Assembly (NCBI RefSeq): GCF_001640025.1
Contig: NC_031672.1
Location: forward strand, 5,704,001 to 5,768,000
Length of the DNA stretch: 64,000 nucleotides
Direction of reading: 5' to 3'
From: Sugiyamaella lignohabitans
Lineage: Eukaryota; Ascomycota; Dipodascomycetes; Dipodascales; Trichomonascaceae
This document shows, piece after piece, positions 10,511-20,619 of the stretch. How positions within the stretch are numbered: the first letter of the stretch is position 1; every line of letters begins with the position of its first letter. A program made the translations under genes and the position numbers. The notes beneath the pieces are model-generated. The model had not been told where the DNA came from. It saw only the letters and a list, made by a program, of their open reading frames with translations, and ran no database searches.

Positions 10511-10565
10511 CTCCTGCGAAGCAGGAGCAACCAGGGTCTGGGGCGGAGCCCCAGCCGCCGGAGGC
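10511..10565 (-). repeat. Single GC-rich hairpin unit (locus 5)
   Basis: One reverse unit has distal hairpin CTCCTGC-GAA-GCAGGAG (10511-10527) and proximal hairpin with loop GGA. It ends 74 bp from the stop codon of the reductase gene on the minus strand. Confidence 0.88.
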
Positions 10566-10638
10566 ATCAGGCCCCCAGACAAGGCTCCTGGGAGAGAAAT
10601 AGGTCGATTCTACTATCTATTTGTGTATGTCTAAGTAT

Positions 10639-11682
10639 CTATTTAAGAAGTGGAAGGAATGAGTTGACAGAGTCAATGGTGCATTCTTCGAGGCTGCGGA
10701 AGTTGATTCCGAGCTCAGTTCGAGCTTTTGTGTTGTCAGTGCGGTAGAGACCGTCCAAGGTGTTGGCACCGGTGGGAACAGGCACTTTACCCTTGAATTG
10801 AGGGAAGTTATCGAGAATGGTTTGGCACATTTCGTCGTAGAGGAAGCTGCCTGCAGTGACAAAGTATCGCTGGCCGGCCGACTTGGGGTTCTCATAGGCT
10901 CTCAGGTGAGCAAGTGCGACGTCTCGGACATCGACCCAGGCAGGAAATCCTGTCTCTGGAACACCTGACTCAACTAGGGATCCATTAATAAGACTGTAAA
11001 TGAGGGCGGGAGACTCGCCTAATCTCGACAGATCGGAAATGTAGTGCAGGTTAGGGCCGTACACCATTGGTGGGTTGATAGTGGCCACGGTGAAGTTAGG
11101 CTTCTCCTTTGCAACAAACTCATGTGCGGCCTTCTCAGCGAGAACCTTGCTTGCACAGTAAGCCACTGCGCCAATGTCAGTAGCTTTACCCTCTTCATAA
11201 GTAACAGGATTCCAATCCTTTTCAGAGTACACATGGTCACGGTGGACACCCTTGGACAGATCAACAATTGCAGCAAATGACGAAGTGACTACTACACGTT
11301 TCACAAAGGGGTTGTTCTCTTTAATAGATTTGAGAATACCTACTGTTCCTTGAATAGCAGGAATAAGCAGATCCTTCTCATTATCTTGAACGTTAAGAAC
11401 AAAGGGACTCTGAGTGTGAATGACACCATCGACTCCCTTGACAGCCTCATCAAAGGCACCTGCTGCAGAGATGTCTGCGACGATCTCCAATCTAATGTAG
11501 TCCGAGTACTGCTGATAAGTACTAGTCTTTTTGAAATTGTCAATAGAAGTCTGGTTTCTAACTGTTCCAACGACTTTATAGCCCGATTCAACAAATTGTT
11601 GAATCACATGAGCAGCAATGAATCCAGAAGCACCCGACACCAGCACAGTGCCCTTTGAACCGAGGATAGCTTGAGAGACCAT
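10639..11682 (-). CDS. NAD(P)H-dependent ketone/aldehyde reductase, GRE2-like extended SDR
   Basis: The 347-residue protein belongs to the dihydroflavonol-reductase/Gre2 branch of extended short-chain dehydrogenases. These cytosolic enzymes reduce methylglyoxal and a range of ketones and aldehydes with NADPH. The Rossmann glycine motif is at residues 16-22 (SGASGFI), catalytic serines are at S134/S135, and the YxxxK pair is Y175 and K179 (YCASK). Length matches Gre2 (about 342). The ATG at 11682 places the glycine motif at the usual distance. Paralogues are common in yeasts, so I give no symbol; the substrate cannot be told from sequence. A single hairpin unit lies 74 bp beyond the stop. Confidence 0.9.
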   Translation of the reverse strand: MVSQAILGSKGTVLVSGASGFIAAHVIQQFVESGYKVVGTVRNQTSIDNFKKTSTYQQYSDYIRLEIVADISAAGAFDEAVKGVDGVIHTQSPFVLNVQDNEKDLLIPAIQGTVGILKSIKENNPFVKRVVVTSSFAAIVDLSKGVHRDHVYSEKDWNPVTYEEGKATDIGAVAYCASKVLAEKAAHEFVAKEKPNFTVATINPPMVYGPNLHYISDLSRLGESPALIYSLINGSLVESGVPETGFPAWVDVRDVALAHLRAYENPKSAGQRYFVTAGSFLYDEMCQTILDNFPQFKGKVPVPTGANTLDGLYRTDNTKARTELGINFRSLEECTIDSVNSFLPLLK

Positions 11683-12129
11683 TTTTTAGATTTTGATCCG
11701 AGATATTGAAATTATGAGTAAAGTGAGATGTGTTTCTGTGATTTATAAATGTGTGTAATGAAAATAAAACTGTTCTACCGCCAGGCTTCCATCCTTTTAT
11801 ATTCCAAAAGAGCTTAATTTAATCTCCTTCAACGAACCTTGGCAGGTTCAAGTCCGGTTGATATCCGTTAGCTCTTGCAGCCCTCAACATGCACAAGCCT
11901 TCTTCTTGGCGAGCAACCCTACGGGGCCTGTCGGATATAAAGTTTCAAATTAAGTAAGCACGTCCTTAGTGCGATACCTTACCAAGCCGTCGGACATAAC
12001 GCAAATAACATCCGTCCGAACCGGCCGGGTCGCTAAGCGATCACACTAACGGAGATCAATATGAACTCCGGCATGTCGACATTTCCAGACGGAGTACTGT
12101 CGCGGCGGGTTTCAAAACAGGGTACTATT
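11683..12129. other. Upstream region of the reductase gene
   Basis: No gene is seen. A short motif GTCGGAYATAA occurs twice (11930-11940, 11989-11999). A T-arm-like stretch at about 11845-11865 lacks the rest of a tRNA. Confidence 0.4.
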
Positions 12130-12151
12130 GGGGGGGGGGGGGGGGGGGGGG
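12130..12151 (+). repeat. Run of 22 G residues
   Basis: An uninterrupted G22 tract lies 10 bp before hairpin-element locus 6. It is exceptional in this window. Its true length may vary or be misassembled. Confidence 0.9.
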
Positions 12152-12161
12152 TTCCAGGCCT

Positions 12162-12491
12162 GCCTCCGGCGGCTGGGGCGTTGCCCCAGACCCCATTGCT
12201 CCTCTCGCTCCGCTCGAGTCGTTTTGTAAGGGGTTCCAGACTCCTGCCGCTCGACGATGGAAAATTGGGACCCCCGTCAGCACTACGGAGGATAAGATCT
12301 CTAGAATTTATGAACACTCCGTATGCTGTTATCGGACACAATTCTCGTCCCAAAATACCACAACCCAGCTCGAGCTCCGTCACAGGCCCTTACCTCCGGC
12401 GACCAACCTGCTACTGGACACCCCGACGCAACAACTCGCGCGAAGCGATAGGAGCAGTAGGGTCTGGAGCAAAGCCCCAACCGCCGGAGGC
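12162..12491. repeat. GC-rich hairpin element with a long spacer (locus 6)
   Basis: The left forward arm (12162 to about 12217, loop GTT) is intact. The right reverse arm (about 12420-12491) is degenerate, with CTGGAGC against GCCCCAA in the proximal stem. About 200 bp of unrelated sequence separates the arms, unlike the tighter pairs elsewhere. This is one of the few loci not close to a stop codon. Confidence 0.85.
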
Positions 12492-13122
12492 AGACACCAC
12501 CCCCCAGAGAACGCCGTAATAGAGAGTGGTCGCGTGACCGCTGCAGCATGTATGTCCCCCACTGTCGACAGTTGGACTGATAACAGTCTGGCGTCAAGTG
12601 CCAGCTGGCTGCAGGACGAGTTTATTCCCAACTCTATTTAGCCCCACAACGGGAGTACAAGAGACTATCCAGAGAGCGTTTTTATATCCTAGTCGTCAGC
12701 GGTGATTATAATTAAAGTTTAATTAAACTCGATTGTGATCCTTGTGAGCGTACTAGATAGGACAGTCGCCTGGCGTGCCGTGTCGCTTTCATTGTATTCA
12801 GCAGTTAACCGTGAGTTTCCAACATTTTGGTTAGTATTTGACTAGATAACACGAGATCGGCGCCCTGTGTCGCGTGGACAGATCTGAGGTCAATCAACAG
12901 TTGTCCTCATCAGCTGTGATTTGATGTTCTCATTTGATTTGTGCTCTTACTGACAGTCGCAGTGAAAAAAAACTTGGTGGATATGTATAATTAGGAATCC
13001 GAATAAGTGTATTGAGAAACATCGATTGATATTTCCTTATATCGGAGTTGCAAGGTAGGTCGATTCAGATTGACTCCTGGATAAAATAGGAGTGAAGAGT
13101 AATTTTTGGAGAAAACTCGACC
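12492..13122. other. Upstream region of the GH47 gene
   Basis: Non-coding, increasingly AT-rich toward the mannosidase ATG. I see no specific element beyond a plausible promoter. Confidence 0.4.
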
Positions 13123-15945
13123 ATGTTTTCCATTCCATATGGCCGGAGGAGAAGATGGTTGAGGGCCAATCTTATCGCACTGCTCGTATTTGGTTCGGTT
13201 TTCTATGTGTTCTTTATTAGGGATAACGATAATGGGTTTGATCTGAGCTCTGTAAAGTCTCTTACTGGCACTTCAGGACATGGCTGGGTCCAGAATGATG
13301 ATAAAATAGCAGGTTCTTCTGATATCGACCAGTCGTCGGATCTGGATCAGCACTTACCACCTATTGATTATAAGATTGAGGAGAACCCACCACCTGCACC
13401 TCATCTTGGTGGTAATAAGGGCAAGAAGCTACCATTTGATCCTAACATTGGTACTGCCAATGCTGTTGGTGCTAGCTCGCATATGGGAAATAAAGACAAA
13501 GAGAGAGTTAAAGCTGGAAGTATTAAAGAGGATATTGGTTCGGGTTCTAGTGTTGGTGCTGGAGCTGGAGCTGATGCTGATGCTGGAGCTGATGCTGATT
13601 CCGCAGGTGCTGACAGAGCTGGTCAGATTGACAGTGAGACTTTTGATGTCACTGGAGGTGATCGAGTTGGTATTGACACTGATGACTTGAAGAGTGGCTC
13701 TAGACCTGGAAGCAAACATGGGAATAATGGTGCTGGTATTGATGGCAGTAGTGATAAGGGTCCCATTGATAGCGAAACTTCTTATGGCAGTGGCATAAGC
13801 AAGAATAAAGGGAGCAACAAGCCTGGTAGCAGTGATTTGGACACAGACACTGGCATTAGTGCTGGCAAAGATGAAGACGACGATAGTTTGTTAGAAGTCA
13901 GCACTTCAGGCGGTGGGTATTCCCGTTTAAATAAGGGACCCAACGGCGCTCAAGTCCTGCTTGAAGCACCTAAAATACTCCCTAGAAAGGAAAAGTATCC
14001 AGTTCCTGCTCATCAAAAGATATCACTCAAGTCAGCGCCTGAACCGAAAAAATCACTTCCAAAGATTCAGTCAGAAAAGTTGCTGACTGGTGCAGCATCA
14101 TCTGACGCAACTACAACTGAAAGACGTTTGACGGTGAAGAAGGCTTTTCAAATATCTTGGAACCAATACAAAAAGTATGCTTGGGGTCATGACGAAATCA
14201 AGCCCGTCACTAATACTGCATCCAACCCATTCCTTGGCTGGGCTGCTACACTTGTAGATGCCTTAGACACTCTCCAAATAATGGGGCTCAAAGATGAATA
14301 TCAAGAAGCCTTGGAAATGGTTGCTGAAATAGACTTTACTAGAACGTTCCGTAAAGACATTCCACTATTTGAGACTGTTATTAGATATTTGGGTGGCCTT
14401 GTGGCTTCGTATGACTTGTCTCAGGGCAAAGACAAAATCTTGCTTATGAAAGCTGTTGAGCTGGCCGATAATCTGATTGGCGCTTTTGATACACCCAATC
14501 GTATGCCCATTACATACTTCAATTGGATGGACAGCCAGTATAGCACTAGGTATCGAGCTGGTTCTGATACCATTTTTGCTGAAATTGGCTCGTTGAGTCT
14601 GGAATTCACTAGATTAGCCCAGCTTACTGGAAATGATAGTTATTATGATGCAGTAGCACGAATCACTGATGAGATTTACAAATATGCGCCAACATCTAAG
14701 ATCCCCTGGTTGTTCCCAGAGTCGGTTGATATCTCTGGCTGCGAAAATGAGATTTACAAACCAGGTTCAGATGTGGGGAAACTTCTTGAGGACAAGAGCT
14801 CAAAGCTCGACGATGAATCTATCACACCCACAACTGCCAGTGGCACCCGTATCTACAAGAGAGCAGCCATAGACGGAGTAGAGCAACCTTTGCTGAAGGA
14901 CGATAGTGATGTATATCAACAAGACCAAAAACCACATTTGATTGCCCTTCAAAACTCTGGGTCACGGAACAAGCCAACAAAGATGGTTTGTACACCTACA
15001 GTCGGAATGAAGGATGGATCTCGTACAAGGCCCGTTCGATTCACCATGGGAGGCTTGACTGACAGTTCGTATGAATACTTTATGAAAGAGTATCAACTCA
15101 TCAACGGCGTGGAGCCCAAGTATGTCGAACTATACACCGAAATGGTGAGCGCCGCTAAGAAGAATCTCATTTTCAAGCCTTATGTAGACAACAATGAGGA
15201 TATCTTGTTTTTGGGAGCTAAAAGCATGTTCAGAGGTAAACTAGACGATGAAAATGAAATGACTCATTTGGCGTGTTTTGCCGGCGGCATGTTCGCATTA
15301 GGGGGAAAGCTTCTCAACAGACCAGAAGACGTGGAGCTCGGAAGGCAGATCACTCAGGGATGTGTATGGGCTTATAACTCGACCCGAAATGGAGTCATGC
15401 CAGAGAGTTTCACTGTTCGCCGGTGTCCTGAAGAAGGACCATGTCCCAAGTTTGACTTTGACGAGCTTCGTCAAAACCGACCTCACGACAGCAAAGCGAT
15501 TCAGGCACCGAGTACAGCAGTGATTCCTGATGACCGAGGCGGGGAAAGATGGCCTGTGATGAGCTACTATGACCAGCCGAGATCTTTCCTTCGTATGGAT
15601 GCCAAGTATATCATGCGACCGGAAGCTCTTGAATCGGTCTTCTATCTATATCGCATCACAGGAGACCGCACTTGGCAAGACAAAGGTTGGGAAATGTTCC
15701 AGAACATCCTTAAACTCACGCAAATCACCGATGAAGAAGGAACCATTGTAGGGTATTCTGGAGTACGCGACGTGAGCAACGACGACCCGCATTTCCACGA
15801 TTTCAATCTCATGGACAACTGCGAGAGTTTCTGGATGGCAGAAACACTCAAATACGCATACCTGCTCTTCGAAGACCCCAGCGTGGTCTCGCTCGACGAC
15901 TACGTTTTCAACACCGAAGCACATCCATTTAAACTGACTAAATAG
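13123..15945 (+). CDS. Class I alpha-1,2-mannosidase (glycoside hydrolase family 47), type II membrane protein
   Basis: The 940-residue protein starts with a short basic cytosolic tail (GRRRRW) and one membrane segment at about 16-32, as in ER/Golgi type II glycosidases. Residues 35-330 form a hydrophilic Gly/Asp/Ser/Lys-rich stem with an Ala-Asp-Gly repeat near 147-165. The GH47 catalytic domain begins about 340; its signature GWAATLVDALDTLQIMG is near 372-388. It ends with the calcium-binding Thr motif TEAHP at 931-935, so it is complete. An unusual hydrophilic insertion of about 90 residues lies near 545-635. GH47 enzymes trim alpha-1,2-mannose from N-glycans in maturation or in ER-associated degradation. 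Length exceeds ER Mns1 (about 550) and is nearer to the Mnl-type proteins, so the exact subfamily is open. Confidence 0.88.
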   Translation: MFSIPYGRRRRWLRANLIALLVFGSVFYVFFIRDNDNGFDLSSVKSLTGTSGHGWVQNDDKIAGSSDIDQSSDLDQHLPPIDYKIEENPPPAPHLGGNKGKKLPFDPNIGTANAVGASSHMGNKDKERVKAGSIKEDIGSGSSVGAGAGADADAGADADSAGADRAGQIDSETFDVTGGDRVGIDTDDLKSGSRPGSKHGNNGAGIDGSSDKGPIDSETSYGSGISKNKGSNKPGSSDLDTDTGISAGKDEDDDSLLEVSTSGGGYSRLNKGPNGAQVLLEAPKILPRKEKYPVPAHQKISLKSAPEPKKSLPKIQSEKLLTGAASSDATTTERRLTVKKAFQISWNQYKKYAWGHDEIKPVTNTASNPFLGWAATLVDALDTLQIMGLKDEYQEALEMVAEIDFTRTFRKDIPLFETVIRYLGGLVASYDLSQGKDKILLMKAVELADNLIGAFDTPNRMPITYFNWMDSQYSTRYRAGSDTIFAEIGSLSLEFTRLAQLTGNDSYYDAVARITDEIYKYAPTSKIPWLFPESVDISGCENEIYKPGSDVGKLLEDKSSKLDDESITPTTASGTRIYKRAAIDGVEQPLLKDDSDVYQQDQKPHLIALQNSGSRNKPTKMVCTPTVGMKDGSRTRPVRFTMGGLTDSSYEYFMKEYQLINGVEPKYVELYTEMVSAAKKNLIFKPYVDNNEDILFLGAKSMFRGKLDDENEMTHLACFAGGMFALGGKLLNRPEDVELGRQITQGCVWAYNSTRNGVMPESFTVRRCPEEGPCPKFDFDELRQNRPHDSKAIQAPSTAVIPDDRGGERWPVMSYYDQPRSFLRMDAKYIMRPEALESVFYLYRITGDRTWQDKGWEMFQNILKLTQITDEEGTIVGYSGVRDVSNDDPHFHDFNLMDNCESFWMAETLKYAYLLFEDPSVVSLDDYVFNTEAHPFKLTK

Positions 15946-15970
15946 ATATTCATGTTTGTAAATCGGACTG

Positions 15971-16182
15971 TCTCCGGCGGCTGGGGCGCTGTCCCAGACC
16001 CCGTTGTTCTCGCTTCACGAGAGGACACTCCCCTGACTGCCTCCGGGGCGTTGCTCCAGACCCCGTTGTGCTCGCTTCGCGAGTGTTACGGAACTCCCCG
16101 CACGACTGGCCCGCCTACGAAACGACTCGAGCGCAGCGAGAGGACCCACGGGGTCTGGGGCGGAGCCCCAGCCGCCGGAGGC
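15971..16182. repeat. GC-rich hairpin element between convergent GH47 and GDH1 (locus 7)
   Basis: A forward unit (loop GCT, stem with one G-T wobble) and a second, internally deleted forward unit (about 16038-16085, distal GCTCGC-TTC-GCGAG) face a reverse unit (loop GGA). It begins 26 bp after the mannosidase stop. Confidence 0.88.
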
Positions 16183-16503
16183 AACAGGCCCAAGAACTGC
16201 CATAACTGCTTTGTTTTTACGGGACAGATTTATTTATTTGTTTTGATTTGTTTTCAGATCAATCGTTATCTTGAGATATCGGTACTATTTTTCTAAGTAA
16301 TAGGAAATCGTTAGAATAGTCAGGGTTTGAACAAGCTCATCTCACTTGTCTGACTTCGCAGCTATTTCTGCAAAGTACTATAAATTGAGTAGGTTATTTT
16401 CAAATTCATCATTTCATAGACTAAGGTACATAATATCATCTATAATTTTTAACAACTTCGTAACACATAATAAGAGAGGCGAGGTGGTAGCAATGCCTGC
16501 TGC

Positions 16504-17865
16504 TTACCAGAACTCACCTTGGGCAATCATGGCGTTGGCAACCTTGACGAAACCAGCAATGTTGGCACCCTTGACGAGCGAGGGCAAGCCGTTGGAGTCC
16601 TCAGCGTTGTAAGCATTGGCAGTCTCAACACAGTTGTTGAAACAGTTGACCATGATGTTCTTAAGCTTGGCGTCAACCTCGTCAGTGGTCCAGTTGGAAC
16701 GTTGAGAGTTTTGAGCCATCTCAAGACCGGAAACAGCAACACCACCAGCGTTGGCAGCCTTACCAGGTCCGTACCAGATACCCTTGGCATTCTTAAGACG
16801 GTCGTTCTCGAAGACAGAGATGGCCTCAAGAGTACAACCCATGTTGGAACCTTCAGCAATGTACTTGCATCCGGCCTTGACAAGAGCCTCAGCCTCCTCA
16901 CCAGAGACTTCGTTTTGGGTAGCAGAAGGAAGAGCAACGTCAACCTTACCAGCAATAGCCCAAGGACGAGAGCCCTCGACGTACTTGAATTTACCCTTGA
17001 ACTCGTTCTCAAGAGTAGACAATTGCTCGTGACGAAGCTTGATGTCAGCAATTTGAGAGATCTCTTGGGCGTTGAAACCCTCCTCACCAGTGGCAATGAA
17101 AGAACCTCTGGAGTCGGAAAGAGTGACAACAGTGCCACCAAGCTCAATAACCTTAAGAGCAGCGTATTGAGCAACGTTACCGGAACCAGAGATAGCAACA
17201 CGCTTGCCAGCAAAAGACTCCTTACCCTCAGTAGCGTACTTGATCATCTCTTGGACGTAGTAGACGAGACCATAACCAGTAGCCTCGGGACGGATCAAAC
17301 TTCCACCCCAGTCGAGACCCTTACCAGTAAGGACACCCTCGAATTGGTTACGGAGCTTCTTGTAAGCACCGAAAAGGAAGCCGATTTCTCTACCACCGAC
17401 ATTGATATCACCGGCAGGAACATCGGTATCAGCACCAATGTGTCTTTGGAGCTCAGCCATGAAAGAGTAACAGAATCTTCTGATTTCATTGTCGGATCTG
17501 CCCTTGGGGTCAAAGTCGGAACCACCCTTACCACCACCCATGTTAAGACCAGTAAGAGCGTTCTTGAAGATTTGCTCATAACCCAAGAACTTCAACACAG
17601 AGAGGTTGACAGTGGGGTGGAAACGAAGACCTCCCTTGTAAGGACCGAGGGCCGAGTTGAATTGGACACGGAAACCACGGTTGACCTCGAGCTCATTCTT
17701 GTCGTTCTCCCAAACAACACGGAATTGAATGACACGCTCTGGGATCGAGATGACAGGGATCAATCTCTCGAGCTCAGGTCTCTTTTGGAAGAGGGTCGAC
17801 TCCTTAAGAGTGGACAAAAGCTCAGTGAAGGCTTGCTCGAATTCAGGCTCGTGAGGTTGGACCAT
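16504..17865 (-). CDS. GDH1: NADP-specific glutamate dehydrogenase
   Basis: The 453-residue product is the NADP+-dependent, hexameric-type glutamate dehydrogenase that assimilates ammonium into glutamate from 2-oxoglutarate. The substrate region [10 protein letters not shown] is at 75-84, and [13 protein letters not shown] at 110-122 carries the catalytic lysine (K113). The nucleotide-binding [12 protein letters not shown] follows in the second domain. Length equals fungal Gdh1 (about 450-460). A TATA box lies about 95 bp upstream. A nearly full-length open frame exists on the opposite strand, but it mirrors codon bias and is not a gene. Assignment is secure; Gdh1 and Gdh3 paralogues cannot be separated, but the NADP type is clear. 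Confidence 0.96.
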   Translation of the reverse strand: MVQPHEPEFEQAFTELLSTLKESTLFQKRPELERLIPVISIPERVIQFRVVWENDKNELEVNRGFRVQFNSALGPYKGGLRFHPTVNLSVLKFLGYEQIFKNALTGLNMGGGKGGSDFDPKGRSDNEIRRFCYSFMAELQRHIGADTDVPAGDINVGGREIGFLFGAYKKLRNQFEGVLTGKGLDWGGSLIRPEATGYGLVYYVQEMIKYATEGKESFAGKRVAISGSGNVAQYAALKVIELGGTVVTLSDSRGSFIATGEEGFNAQEISQIADIKLRHEQLSTLENEFKGKFKYVEGSRPWAIAGKVDVALPSATQNEVSGEEAEALVKAGCKYIAEGSNMGCTLEAISVFENDRLKNAKGIWYGPGKAANAGGVAVSGLEMAQNSQRSNWTTDEVDAKLKNIMVNCFNNCVETANAYNAEDSNGLPSLVKGANIAGFVKVANAMIAQGEFW

Positions 17866-17958
17866 TTTTGTATATGAATATTAATTAATTTGGTTGGAAT
17901 TAATTAGATATAAGGAAAGAGAAAAAAAAACTTATACAACACAGGGGGAATCGACCAG

Positions 17959-17966
17959 TTTATATA
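17959..17966 (-). promoter_or_regulatory. TATA box of GDH1
   Basis: TATATAAA on the minus strand, about 95 bp upstream of the GDH1 ATG. Confidence 0.6.
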
Positions 17967-20398
17967 GACCAAGAAATTTGGGATCTAGTCAACAAAAAAA
18001 ATGCCCGGAACCCAAAACGAGACAAAACAAGACACATATTTCAATTACCCCCATGTAATGTCTGATCTAAGGTTATCCGACCACTCACAGGAAAGAACCA
18101 GAATAGAATTAGCGTTTACGCATATTGTAGGGGCAATCATGCAGGTTTGAATGTGGTTGAATTTATCCAATATGTCATTACCATAGTCACATATGCACAA
18201 TTCGGGGCTAACTGATGTAAAAAGAAAAAAAGGTGAGTTGGCCGATCCCACTGAATATCGAGTCAATCTGCAAAAATCATAACCGGTCAAAAAAAAAAAA
18301 CTAACTGTCTAACCACACAGTTCGCCGGTGTCGGGGGCTACTGAATACAGGAGGGAGCGACAGTGCTCCAAGCAATATTGTAGTTGGTAATTGGAGGGGG
18401 TCAAGTGGGTGGGGTGGTAGTAACGGCAACGAGGGGTATCCAGAATCTAACAGGCCAGCTAACCGACATTTGAAACCAGTCCGCTTCCAAGCGAAACCAT
18501 CGGTTACCTGCTGTTATGTACACCGGACAAAAACCAGTCAAGCTGTTGACTTGATTTTAACTGAATTCCCTACGTTAGTAATAAGTTACAATAACAGCCG
18601 TTGATTACCAGTAACCCCAAATGTCACTCAATAGCCACTAATAATCTCAAATTAGCTCGAACAGCCACAGTTCTGTAACGGCTGAAACGATGCGTGTGAG
18701 TATGAGCTACGGTACATTCTAGCTACAGCTTGGCTATACTGTGGCGCTGGGTACTATGTAATGGTGCCTCATCACGTATTACAGCTACATGCGGGAAGGT
18801 CCCATATACTACCTTGAATTATTTGCGAAGCCCCGATATTCTCCGTAACCAGACCGGTCAAGTTAAGAGCATATCAACCGGCTCTATTCACCTACAACTA
18901 GTTATTCTAGCAGCCATAACTAAACTAAACTCTAAACTACAATATTAATTTTGCGGGTCAATTCTACTGTGGTGAGCAAAAATGTAGAACCTGGAAATTA
19001 GTTCCGGGAGGGATCTGACCAAGGCGAGGCAGTACAAACAAACTATGTGGGGAATGAGAAGCGGAGAGAGGAAGAAGGAGACAGCGTCCAAGACTTTTAG
19101 TGAAGTTTGGTGAGCATGTAACGGAACCACAGTACTATTGATTGGTAGCAAGCGGTGGTCAGTTCATTCGCCAAAGTTTCTTTTGTCGATTTTTCTCAAT
19201 TCTATCGTGCATAAGCCGTAGATCTTTTATGGCCGAAATCGGCGTCATTGCAAATCATCTAATGTGGTTGTCCGTAAAAAGCTATCGAGTTGCTTACGAA
19301 AAAGAAACTTATGCAAAATTTTCTCTGCAGACACAACGTTAATACACTTAGAATACTAGACGGTAGTTATATGGCTTCTACAGACAGGTCTATACAGGAC
19401 TAGAGGACAGCCACTGAGCATTCATGTTGTTTGTTTTATTGGTTTCGAACTGGCTGTTGCTATCCAGAGTGATTATGTAGAACCAATATAATATCGGACT
19501 GGTATAGTCGTTACTTTCGCCTGAATCTCCGAAAAAACTCGGAGACTCTCGACTACGTCAGGACAAACGGGCTACTTCCGGGCCAAGCACTACAGCCGGG
19601 CCAAGTAAACTCGTAAAACTTGTGGACGAACCCGCTGTTTCCTTGACTTGACCCTAGAACCATTTATATTTATAAACTCCTCTATTCAGGATGAAAGGCG
19701 CAGCATACCCCTACGAAATCTAATAATGAATACTCTGCTACTGGTTTTCGTCCATAGTAATTTCCCCTGAATTACGTGAAGTATTCCTTCCTCACAGGCT
19801 GAGTAACAAACCCTTACCCCATACTTTTTCCATGTTGGAACGGAAGGTTGACGTGGGACATCAAAAGCTCATAAAGAAATCCAATGGGGTTAGGAATAAA
19901 AAAGAGACTGCCATGATTTTACGAAAGACGAATACACAGAAAGCTTTAAACAAAAAATACACACAAATGTCCACGAAATGGAGGACAAATAGCATGGACA
20001 ACTCGCAGAGATGACCGCGGTCGTTTGGGAGAGGGATGTAGAAGCCACCGAGACCGGCCGACCTCAACCGCCTCTCACATGGGACGCACCGTTTAGAAAA
20101 TGTACGACCGATGATCCTCACTTGCATTATCTAAAGCTCTCATCCAATGAAATCGACGAAGCTTAAAAACAAAAGTAATTTAGATTTTTGACTAGCTCGC
20201 GACCTGGCAGCACACAGTCATCATGCATGTGAACTGTACCTTTACCTCGCTCTAAACACAAAAAGCAACCATAAAAAGCAACTATGAAAATTTCCAGCCT
20301 CCAAGCGGGGGTCGTCTCGGAGAAATTCGGTCTCGTCATTCCCTTCTCCTCCGACCGGCCGCGAAATCGCTCTTACGCTGGAGCGGGGGTGGGGATCC
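17967..20398. other. 2.4 kb intergenic region, no convincing gene
   Basis: The GDH1 promoter occupies the left end. The rest has only short frames without recognisable domains on either strand. A small hairpin (CTCCGA/TCGGAG type) lies near 19527-19544. I found no tRNA, LTR or hairpin element before 20399. Confidence 0.45.
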
Positions 20399-20565
20399 GC
20401 CTCCGGCGGCTGGGGCGCTGCCCCAGACCCCGTTGTGCTCGCTTCGCGAGCGTTCATACCCGGAGTACCATAGTAGCACCCGAGTTGCCTGGCACGTCGA
20501 CGCAACGACTCAAGCGCAGCGAGAGGAGCCGCCGGGTCTGGGGCGCAGCCCCAGCCGCCGGAGGC
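20399..20565. repeat. GC-rich hairpin element downstream of YTP1 (locus 8)
   Basis: The forward arm has loop GCT and distal hairpin GCTCGC-TTC-GCGAGC (20437-20451). The reverse arm has loop GCA and the CTCGAG-like distal type. The two arms carry different distal hairpins, a clear mosaic. It ends 55 bp from the YTP1 stop. Confidence 0.9.
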
Positions 20566-20619
20566 ATGTTCCCGATCCTAATAACTGGTTCCCATTAACA
20601 TGTATAGAAGTATTTTTAG

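Noticed and set aside
11835..11875. T-arm-like GGTTCAAGTCC sequence
   Set aside because: No matching acceptor stem, anticodon arm or terminator could be folded around it.
16519..17877. 452-codon open frame antisense to GDH1
   Set aside because: It mirrors the codon-biased GDH1 frame; the translation is Leu/Thr/Ser-rich with no domain, while the minus strand gives a complete glutamate dehydrogenase.
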